Assembly: GCA_040007095.1 (NCBI GenBank)
Contig: JBDTVS010000059.1
Coordinates: forward strand, 1-11,170
DNA: 11,170 bases
From: JBDTVS01 sp040007095
GTDB taxonomy: Bacteria > Acidobacteriota > Vicinamibacteria > Vicinamibacterales > CAVVIG01
Direction: 5' to 3'
Made by a program: the position numbers and the translations under genes. Of the stretch, positions 1-6,124 are shown piece after piece; the stretch's first letter is position 1, and each line of letters begins with the position of its first letter. The notes beneath the pieces are model-generated. The model had not been told where the DNA came from. It did not search any database and was given only the letters and a program-made list of their open reading frames with translations.

Positions 1-814
1 TCTGCCGCGTCATCGACGCCATCTCTTCCATCGAGGCCGACGTCTCTTCGAGCGATGCTGCCTGCTCGGTCGCGCCCTGCGACAGCGTCTGAGCCGAAGC
101 GGCCACCTGGCCGGCGGCGCTCGACACCTGCTCGCCGCCCGATCGCAGGTTGACTGACGCGTTCGTCAGCGTCCTCACGACGGTGCGCACCACGTAGGCG
201 GCCAGTCCCAACACGAGAAACTGGAGCATGGCAAGGGACGCGAGGATGGTGGTTCCTCGCCGCTCCTGACTGCCTGCATCTGCCTCGACCGCCGTCATCT
301 GGGCGGCCAGCCGTTCGGCGATCTTGTCCTCGATCGCCTGGACCTTGTTGCCAGACGCCGCCGCCACGGGAATCTGAGCGGCCGCGTCCGAGGCTTTGAA
401 GGCCGCCGACAGACGTGCAATCTCCATGCACTTCGCGTCGAAATCGTTCATGCCGGCAACGGCCTGCTCGGCCAGATTCCTGACGTCTTCGAGTCCCGTA
501 TGGTCCCCGAGCTCCTCGGCCCTCTGGTTGAACTGAGCGTGCAGGCCGTCCATCTTCTTTCGATTCTTTCCCAGCCCGTCGCTGTCGCGCTGCGCCGCCA
601 GAATCACGTTGTATCGGTTCGCGGAGCGATACGCCTCGGCGAGGAACTTCATGTCGGCCGCGCGCTGAAGATTGGGAATCGCCTTCGCAGAAAGCTCTTC
701 GATGCTCCGGCCGATTTGCCGCTGCGAGTACATCCCGCCCGTGATCATCAACATGATCACAATCCCCAGCAGTCCGAGACACGAATAGAGCTTCTTGCCG
801 ATTGTCCATTGCAT
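1..814 (-). CDS. Methyl-accepting chemotaxis protein, N-terminal part (cut by window edge)
   Basis: A transmembrane chemoreceptor that would relay ligand sensing to CheA/CheW at the inner membrane. The reading frame is open from ATG 814 to the left edge (271 codons, no stop). It shows TM1 at residues about 9-27, a periplasmic helical region at about 28-187 in the style of four-helix-bundle sensors, and TM2 at about 188-209. The start of the cytoplasmic signalling coiled coil follows, with the typical methylation-helix segment (E250-Q-A-A-S-L-E-E through M-T-R-Q at 271). Only about 40 residues separate TM2 from E250. In Tsr the equivalent gap is about 85, so a HAMP domain seems to be missing. 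The start is supported by GAAGGG (824-829 on the minus strand) about 9 bases ahead of ATG. The CheA/CheW-contacting hairpin tip lies outside the window. The family is clear; the ligand is unknown. Confidence 0.95.
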   Translation of the reverse strand, partial: MQWTIGKKLYSCLGLLGIVIMLMITGGMYSQRQIGRSIEELSAKAIPNLQRAADMKFLAEAYRSANRYNVILAAQRDSDGLGKNRKKMDGLHAQFNQRAEELGDHTGLEDVRNLAEQAVAGMNDFDAKCMEIARLSAAFKASDAAAQIPVAAASGNKVQAIEDKIAERLAAQMTAVEADAGSQERRGTTILASLAMLQFLVLGLAAYVVRTVVRTLTNASVNLRSGGEQVSSAAGQVAASAQTLSQGATEQAASLEETSASMEEMASMTRQ

Positions 815-864
815 GAGCGATTCCCTTCGTTGTTGTCTGTATTCAAGCGTCCTCGCCTGATAGT

Positions 865-1059
865 TCAGGCTTCCGTCAACCGTGCTGGACGACTTGCCGC
901 TCCGCACAAACACGTGGCGTCCACGGCGGGCCTCGACCAGTGAGCCGTCACGACTGACGACCCGGGGAACTCGCCCGAGTCGCCCAGACCGGTGCAGTCG
1001 CCAGCGGAAGATTCGGGCAGCCACTTCGTCAGCAGGTCCGCGAGCAGTTTCAGATCCAC
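865..1059 (-). CDS. Small hypothetical ORF (64 aa) coupled to the upstream mini-ORF
   Basis: Not recognised. From GTG 1059 the product begins M-D-L-K-L-L-A-D-L-L-T-K-W-L-P, a convincing amphipathic helix with G/C-ending codons. The remainder (about residues 16-64) is low-hydrophobicity, has three cysteines and looks less protein-like. The start choice rests on AGGAG (1069-1065) five bases ahead of GTG 1059; an in-frame GTG at 1065 would overlap that ribosome site. The ORF overlaps the end of the 44-aa ORF upstream by 10 bases, which suggests translational coupling, and it ends 50 bases before the chemoreceptor start on the same strand. It could be a real small protein, the frameshifted tail of the upstream ORF, or the remains of a larger gene. 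Confidence 0.35.
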   Translation of the reverse strand: MDLKLLADLLTKWLPESSAGDCTGLGDSGEFPGSSVVTAHWSRPAVDATCLCGAASRPARLTEA

Positions 1060-1184
1060 CGGCACTCCTCGATCACGATGATCTCGGCGGCCGAGCTACG
1101 CGCACAGGCTGCCGCGGACGAGGCCAGGCACAACAAGACAAGGCCTGCGAGAACGCGGTCGGGTCGAGGTCGCCCGGCGCTCAC
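1050..1184 (-). CDS. Small secreted or lipoprotein-like ORF (44 aa)
   Basis: Not recognised. GTG 1184 is preceded by AGAGGG with 8-base spacing, a strong ribosome site. The product has a basic N-terminus (R5, R7, R10), a hydrophobic core V11-L20 and an Ala/Ser-rich stretch ending A-A-A-C at position 27. This is the layout of a Sec signal peptide or an atypical lipobox (Ala rather than Leu at -3). Only about 17 residues follow, ending E-I-I-V-I-E-E-C-R-W-I. The ORF overlaps the next ORF by 10 bases, consistent with a short operon leading into the chemoreceptor. It could instead be the 5' end of a gene broken by a frameshift. It is too short for family assignment. Confidence 0.4.
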   Translation of the reverse strand: MSAGRPRPDRVLAGLVLLCLASSAAACARSSAAEIIVIEECRWI

Positions 1185-1330
1185 TTCGCGTGCCCTCTGA
1201 CAGCGACGTCGGACGGAGACGTGGTCATCAGAAAATCCGCCTCCACCGTATCGGGAGCAAGGAGATGGCCACGCGTCGACGGGCTCTATTGCGAATGTTT
1301 TGTCGTCTGTGCCACGGGCCTGGCGGGCGC

Positions 1331-1350
1331 GTGCCAGGCACATGTGCCAG
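1331..1350. repeat. Compact palindrome plus direct repeat (possible operator)
   Basis: GTGCCAG occurs at 1331-1337 and again at 1344-1350, a direct repeat at 13-base period. GGCACATGTGCC at 1337-1348 is a perfect 12-base palindrome, and GTGCC-A-GGCAC at 1331-1341 is a second, overlapping inverted repeat. The element sits about 130 bases ahead of the membrane kinase start and about 150 bases ahead of the small minus-strand ORFs, so it could bind a dimeric regulator of both directions. It could equally be a dispersed genomic repeat. Confidence 0.5.
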
Positions 1351-1468
1351 CTACGCACGCTTGCTGCATCTTTGCGGGAGGAGTTCCCCGCCTGAACCGC
1401 GCTCGCGTCGTGGCAGCCGTCTTGCTGAAGGTGCCGATGAGGCTGAAGGGGCGCGCACGGAGATCGTC

Positions 1469-1473
1469 AGGGA
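1469..1473 (+). promoter_or_regulatory. Ribosome binding site deciding the membrane kinase start
   Basis: AGGGA lies 8 bases ahead of ATG 1482. This favours that start over the in-frame upstream ATG at 1437 and the downstream ATG at 1506. The membrane-entry residues and TM1 follow directly after 1482. Confidence 0.6.
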
Positions 1474-1481
1474 CCAACACG

Positions 1482-4340
1482 ATGCTCAAGATCAGAACGT
1501 GGTTAATGAATCAATCGCTGGCACGAAAGCTGACCGGCATGAGCCTGGCGGCTGGTCAGCCCGCGATCGTCATCGCCGCGATCCTGATCATGGCCTACGA
1601 CGGAACGAGCTCGCGCCAGCGCCTCGTCCGCGACACCGGGATGCTCGCCGAAGTAGTGGCGAGCAACAGCACCGCCGCGTTGGCGTTCGGGGATGCGCAA
1701 GCCGCGCAGGAGACATTGCGCGCCGTCGCCGTGAACGAGCACATCGTCTGGGCCGCGGTGTTCCTGAATGACGGCACGTTATTCGCTCGTTACGACCGCA
1801 GCCTCGCCGGAAAGGGGGCGGACGCTGCCGTCGCGAACAGCCGTGGAAGTCGCTCGGCCCCGACGGGTCCGAGCGCCCTTCCGGCTGACGCTGATGCCGT
1901 GCGACGACACGCGGCACGGGAGACATTCGTTCAGGACGCGCTCCTCGTCACTCGGCCGATCATTCTGGTCAAGGATCCCATCGGCACGGTGTTCGTTCAA
2001 TCGGACCTCACGGATCTGCGATCGCGCGCGATCCGCTTCGGCACGATTATCGGACTGGTCCTGTTCGCCACCTTCTGGCTCGCCCTGTTTCTCGCATACC
2101 GGCTGCAGCGCATCATCTCGTCTCCGATTCTCCGCCTCACCAATGTCACCGATCAGGTGACGGTTGGCCGCCGGTACGATCTCCGCGCCGAAAAGAGCGG
2201 GGAGGACGAGATCGGTCGTCTCATTGACGGTTTCAACGGAATGCTCAGCGAAATCCAGAATCGGGATGCACTGCTGACGCAGCAGAAGAATCAGCTGGAG
2301 CAGACCGTGGAGTTGCGGACGTCCGAGCTCCGCCACTCGAACACCGATCTGATGCTGGCACGCGACAGAGCGATGGAAGCGAGCCGGGCCAAGAGCGAGT
2401 TCCTCGCCAACATGAGCCATGAGATTCGCACCCCGATGAACGGCATCATCGGGATGACCGAGTTGGCGCTCGACACCGACGTGAACCGGGAGCAGCGCGA
2501 CTACCTCGAGACGGTCAAAGCCTCTGCCGATTCACTGCTGGCGATTCTCAACGAAATTCTCGACTTCTCGAAGATCGAGTCGCGCAAGCTCGAGTTCGAG
2601 TCCATTCCCTTCTCGATTCGCGAGCTCGTCGCCAACATGGTCAAGCCGCTCGCCGTCAAGGCGGATCAAAAAGGTGTGGAGCTCCTGTACGACTTCGACC
2701 CCGGCGTTCCTGCCGCGATTGTCGGCGACCCTATCCGTCTACAGCAGGTGCTGACCAACCTCATTGGCAACGCCATCAAGTTCACCCCACATGGCCATGT
2801 GTTGCTCGAGGTGCGCGAAGACGCCCGGCAAGAGGGCTCGACCACGCTGCATTTCCAGGTCAGCGACACCGGCATCGGGATTCCGGCGGACAAGCACGCC
2901 ACGATCTTCGAGGCCTTCAACCAGGTTGACGGGTCGACGACGCGACGCTTCGGGGGCACCGGTTTGGGATTGACGATCTCGTCGACGCTCGTGCAGATGA
3001 TGGGCGGCCGCATCTGGGTGGAGAGCGAGCTCGGGGCCGGCAGCGCATTTCATTTCACGGCGGGCTTCGACACGACCGAGATCGTCATGCCGGAGGCGCC
3101 AGAGGCGCCGCTGCTGGTCGACCTGCCGGTGCTCATCGTCGACGACAACTCAGTCAACCGACGAATTCTGCACACCCAGTTGACACGCTGGCACGCCCAG
3201 CCCACCGCCGTCGACTGCGGCCACGCGGCCATCGATGCGTTGTCGACCGCCGCGACGGCAGGACGGCCATTCCGTCTGGTCCTGCTCGACGTCAACATGC
3301 CGGATCTCGACGGTTTCCAGGTGGCGGAGCAGATCGGCGCCAGACCCGAGCTGTCCGGATCCACCATCATGATGCTCAGTTCGTCTGGCCATCATGGTGA
3401 AACCTCGCGCTGCCGCGAGCTCGGCGTCTCGGCGTATCTGACCAAGCCGGTTCCAGCCGAGGATCTGCACGCGGCGATCTGTCGGGTGCTCGATCGCGAG
3501 TCGAAGGTTTCCACCGAGACACGGCCGGTACGACGCTCGACCGGACTGGCCACCAGGCCGCTGCGAGTGCTGCTCGCCGAAGACAACGTGGTGAACCAGC
3601 GCGTGGCGGTCGGGATGCTGGCCAGGCGCGGACACGTGGTCACCGTCGCCAATAACGGGATCGAGGCGCTGGCCGCGCTGGATCGTCAGGGCTTCGACGT
3701 CGTGCTGATGGACGTCCAGATGCCCGAGATGGGCGGGCTCGAAGCGACGACAGCGATTCGTGATCGCGAGCGGGCGACCGGCGCGCATGTGCGCATCGTG
3801 GCGATGACCGCCCATGCCATGAAGGGCGACCGCGAGCGCTGCCTGGCATCGGGGATGGACGATTACCTCTCAAAGCCGATCGATCCCGCCAAGCTCTACG
3901 CGACATTGGAACTGGAGTCCACCGTCACCGGCCCCTCTGCTTCAGCGGAGGGGCCGACACGATCGGCGGTGCCGATCGATCGCGACGAGCTCATGGAGCG
4001 GCTGGGCCATGATGAGCCACTCGTCGTGGAAGTGATTCAACTGTTCCTCGCGGACTGCCCGAAGCGAGTGGACGCCATCAAGGCCGCCGTAGACCGGGGC
4101 GACGCGGAGGCCATTCGCACGACCGCCCACGCGTTGAAGGGAGCGGCCGCGAACCTGTCGGCCACCGGACTGCACGAGGCGGCGCGATCGCTCGAAGAGA
4201 TGAGCGCCGAGTCTGGCCCTGAAGCGGCGCAAGCGGCCTGGCGTCAGCTAGCCATCGAAGCCGAGAGGGTGATGGAATTCCTCCGGACACTGGAAAAGAG
4301 TCTGGCTGCCGAGCTGAGCGCAACCTCGCGGCATTGGTAA
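1482..4340 (+). CDS. Membrane-bound hybrid sensor histidine kinase (HAMP-HisKA-HATPase-REC-REC-HPt)
   Basis: A 952-aa tripartite hybrid kinase of BarA/GacS-like architecture. It should autophosphorylate on sensing and pass phosphate His-Asp-His to a partner receiver. Order: TM1 (about 20-38), periplasmic CHASE8-like sensor (about 41-185) with an Ala/Ser/Pro-rich insertion, TM2 (187-207), HAMP (about 205-260). HisKA follows with H313 in S-H-E-I-R-T-P, then HATPase with N-box N430, G1 box D462-T-G-I-G-I and G2 box G491-G-T-G-L-G-L. REC1 has acidic D554/D555, phospho-acceptor D603 and K655. REC2 has D701, D744 and K798. HPt carries H883 in A-H-A-L-K-G. All key residues are intact. Start chosen for the ribosome site at 1469-1473 and because the sensor fold begins there; ATG 1437 would add 15 residues. 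It is convergent with the NtrC-type regulator, 87 bases away. The signal is unknown. Confidence 0.95.
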   Translation: MLKIRTWLMNQSLARKLTGMSLAAGQPAIVIAAILIMAYDGTSSRQRLVRDTGMLAEVVASNSTAALAFGDAQAAQETLRAVAVNEHIVWAAVFLNDGTLFARYDRSLAGKGADAAVANSRGSRSAPTGPSALPADADAVRRHAARETFVQDALLVTRPIILVKDPIGTVFVQSDLTDLRSRAIRFGTIIGLVLFATFWLALFLAYRLQRIISSPILRLTNVTDQVTVGRRYDLRAEKSGEDEIGRLIDGFNGMLSEIQNRDALLTQQKNQLEQTVELRTSELRHSNTDLMLARDRAMEASRAKSEFLANMSHEIRTPMNGIIGMTELALDTDVNREQRDYLETVKASADSLLAILNEILDFSKIESRKLEFESIPFSIRELVANMVKPLAVKADQKGVELLYDFDPGVPAAIVGDPIRLQQVLTNLIGNAIKFTPHGHVLLEVREDARQEGSTTLHFQVSDTGIGIPADKHATIFEAFNQVDGSTTRRFGGTGLGLTISSTLVQMMGGRIWVESELGAGSAFHFTAGFDTTEIVMPEAPEAPLLVDLPVLIVDDNSVNRRILHTQLTRWHAQPTAVDCGHAAIDALSTAATAGRPFRLVLLDVNMPDLDGFQVAEQIGARPELSGSTIMMLSSSGHHGETSRCRELGVSAYLTKPVPAEDLHAAICRVLDRESKVSTETRPVRRSTGLATRPLRVLLAEDNVVNQRVAVGMLARRGHVVTVANNGIEALAALDRQGFDVVLMDVQMPEMGGLEATTAIRDRERATGAHVRIVAMTAHAMKGDRERCLASGMDDYLSKPIDPAKLYATLELESTVTGPSASAEGPTRSAVPIDRDELMERLGHDEPLVVEVIQLFLADCPKRVDAIKAAVDRGDAEAIRTTAHALKGAAANLSATGLHEAARSLEEMSAESGPEAAQAAWRQLAIEAERVMEFLRTLEKSLAAELSATSRHW

Positions 4341-4427
4341 CCGCACATGCAACCAGGAAACCGCGAACCTGTGTCACCGCCGTACGCTCGGGCTCCGGGC
4401 GCCGGAACGTCGGTCCAATACGCTCGC

Positions 4428-5810
4428 CTAGTCGATGTGCAGCCGGTCGAGCCACCGATACAGCGAGCGGCGGCTGACGCCGAGAAGGGTGGCTGCTTTC
4501 GCCTTGTTGCCCCCCACTTCCTGAAGCACACGCTGGATCTGTTCCCGCTGTGCCGTCGACAGCCGCTGATGCTCGTCAGAGGAAGGCCGGACGAGGGCAA
4601 ATGGCCGCTGCCGTTCCGGGCGAGCCGGTGACAGGGCCTGCAGCACCTCGCGCTCGCCGAGTATCTTCCCCTCGCCCAGCAGGCACGCCCGCTCAATCAC
4701 GTTCTTCAGCTCGCGAACGTTGCCCGGCCAGGACGCCTCCTGCAGCAGGCGCTCGGCGGCGGCGCTGACTCCGGTAATCGGCCGATGCAGCCGGGTAGAC
4801 AGCTCCTGGACAAAGCGCGCCGTCAGATAGGGAATATCCTCCCGACGCTCCCGTAGCGGCGTGAGGTTGATCTCGATGATGCTGAGGCGATAGAACAAGT
4901 CGGACCGAAACCGTCCGGAAGCGGATTCCGCCCGCAAGTCGCGGTTGGTCGCCGCGATGACCTGCACGTCGACATGACGCGACTCGAGCGATCCGACGCG
5001 TTGGACCTCGCCAAGCTCCACCGCGCGCAGCAGCTTGGCCTGCAGTGCCATCGGCAGCTCGCCAGCTTCGTCTAGGAAAAGCGTGCCGTGATTCGCGTGC
5101 TCGAACAGCCCGATCTTGGTGTCGGTCGCGCCGGTGAACGCGCCGCGCACGTGGCCGAAGAGCTCGCTCTCGAACAGGTTTTCGACCACCGCCGAACAAT
5201 TGACCGTCACCAGCCGCCGGGCGCGTCCCGGCCCCAGCTCGTGCAGCGCCCTGGCCACCAACTCCTTGCCTGTACCGGTCTCGCCGGTGACGAGCACCGT
5301 TCGAACATGCGGCGCCAGGCGCCGAATCGAGTCGAACAGCTGCTGCATGACCGGGCTGCGTCCGACCATTCCGTGAAACTCGAAGCGCCCCGCCACGTCG
5401 GCCTCGACCGTCATCAAACGCTCGCGCCTGTTGATGCCCTCACGGACCGTCGTCAATAGATCGCGCAGTCGCTCGAAATCGAGCGGCTTGGTGACGTAAT
5501 CGAGCGCGCCGCCCTTGACCGCCTCGATCGCGGTGTCCACGGTCGGATTGTCGGTCATGAGAATGACCTGGCATTCCGGCTTCGCCGCGCGGATCGCGCG
5601 AAGCACGTCGAGGCCGCCGACCGCCGGCATCTGGAGGTCGACGATCACGACATCCGGCATGAATTCAGGGATGAACGCAAGCGCGTCCGCGCCGCCAAGG
5701 CGCGTGGTGGTCTCGAAGCCGAGTTGCCGGCTGAAACGCTCGACCACGGTCAGAACATCGGGTTCGTCGTCTACGACCAGTAGTCGAGGAGAGGCGCGTG
5801 GTGTGGTCAT
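4428..5810 (-). CDS. Sigma-54-dependent NtrC-family response regulator (REC-AAA+-Fis HTH)
   Basis: A 460-aa enhancer-binding activator. Phosphorylation of its receiver should license ATPase-driven remodelling of sigma-54 holoenzyme. REC (about 9-123) has D14/D15, acceptor D58, T86 and K108. The AAA+ domain (about 146-385) has Walker A G176-E-T-G-T-G-K182, the sigma-54 contact loop G223-A-F-T-G-A228 intact, Walker B F-L-D247-E248, arginines in F-R-S-D-L-F-Y-R (301-308) and sensor II W-P-G-N-V-R-E-L (361-368). The C-terminus (about 420-458) is a Fis-type helix-turn-helix. Length is normal for the family. The start lacks a clear Shine-Dalgarno, but ATG 5810 places REC correctly and overlaps (ATGA) the stop of a 17-codon upstream reading frame from 5860. 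It is the only DNA-binding output in the window, so it is the likely target of one or both neighbouring kinases. Confidence 0.95.
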   Translation of the reverse strand: MTTPRASPRLLVVDDEPDVLTVVERFSRQLGFETTTRLGGADALAFIPEFMPDVVIVDLQMPAVGGLDVLRAIRAAKPECQVILMTDNPTVDTAIEAVKGGALDYVTKPLDFERLRDLLTTVREGINRRERLMTVEADVAGRFEFHGMVGRSPVMQQLFDSIRRLAPHVRTVLVTGETGTGKELVARALHELGPGRARRLVTVNCSAVVENLFESELFGHVRGAFTGATDTKIGLFEHANHGTLFLDEAGELPMALQAKLLRAVELGEVQRVGSLESRHVDVQVIAATNRDLRAESASGRFRSDLFYRLSIIEINLTPLRERREDIPYLTARFVQELSTRLHRPITGVSAAAERLLQEASWPGNVRELKNVIERACLLGEGKILGEREVLQALSPARPERQRPFALVRPSSDEHQRLSTAQREQIQRVLQEVGGNKAKAATLLGVSRRSLYRWLDRLHID

Positions 5811-5840
5811 GGCACGGCAAGAAACTCAGCGTCCACAGAC

Positions 5841-5858
5841 GGCCGGCCCAGGCCGGCC
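5841..5858 (-). promoter_or_regulatory. GC-only hairpin in the leader of the NtrC-type gene
   Basis: Two copies of the self-complementary octamer GGCCGGCC flank a 2-base spacer. In RNA this can form a stem of about 7 G:C pairs with a tight loop, 31-48 bases ahead of ATG 5810. No U-run follows, so it is not a classical terminator. It would mask the ATG at 5860 that opens a 17-codon frame overlapping the regulator start. Confidence 0.45.
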
Positions 5859-5918
5859 ATGAGACAGCGAGTCGGCACGGGGCGTAGGAAAGGCCCGACC
5901 CTCAGAGTACAGAGCAGC

Positions 5919-5946
5919 AGTGTAACCCTGATTCGCGTCCCTCCAA
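5919..5946 (-). promoter_or_regulatory. Candidate sigma-70-type promoter for the NtrC-type regulator
   Basis: On the minus strand TTGGAG (5946-5941) and TACACT (5924-5919) are 16 bases apart, about 110 bases ahead of the regulator's ATG. The match to TTGACA/TATAAT is partial (3/6 and 4/6), so this is a suggestion only. Confidence 0.3.
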
Positions 5947-6124
5947 GCGATCGTTGCCCGTTTGTCTTCACACTCGTCGGCTGATCGAACGGAGGGCGTT
6001 TTTGGACACTTCGTGGACGCACACGCGGCTCGACGCACCGTGGTGGCTGATGGGCAGTGAGGCTTCGACGTCAGGTATTCGGCGTGATGCCCCGCGGGCA
6101 AACGCACGGTGGCTGGCCGAGCGA

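Larger units (their letters stand above)
1185..1481. other. Divergent intergenic region between small minus-strand ORFs and the membrane hybrid kinase
   Basis: No convincing coding sequence is seen on either strand. The plus-strand frame stays open through here (from 882), but its translation is Arg/Ser/Pro-rich and lacks any domain. Promoters for both directions should lie here, but no clear -35/-10 pair or sigma-54 -24/-12 element was found. The one structured element is the palindrome/repeat at 1331-1350. Confidence 0.5.
5811..6124. other. Intergenic leader between the soluble hybrid kinase and the NtrC-type regulator
   Basis: About 314 bases with no supportable gene; the minus-strand frame open over 5826-6107 has noncoding-like composition. 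The region holds a candidate promoter (5919-5946) and a GC-rich hairpin (5841-5858) for the NtrC-type gene. No Rho-independent terminator was seen after the kinase stop at 6125, so some read-through is possible. Confidence 0.5.

Noticed and set aside
882..1481. 200-codon in-frame N-terminal extension of the membrane kinase (start at 882)
   Set aside because: The extension is Arg/Ser/Pro-rich without a domain. It runs antisense to two ORFs with good ribosome sites, and a standard start with AGGGA and TM1 lies at 1482.
4398..4412. Bidirectional terminator between the convergent kinase and regulator genes
   Set aside because: Only a 5-bp stem (TCCGG/CCGGA) with a 3-base loop and no T-run on either side, which is too weak to call.
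5826..6107. 93-codon minus-strand frame ahead of the NtrC-type gene
   Set aside because: Composition is noncoding-like (scattered Cys/His/Pro/Arg), and there is no ribosome site or recognisable domain. It overlaps the candidate promoter and hairpin.
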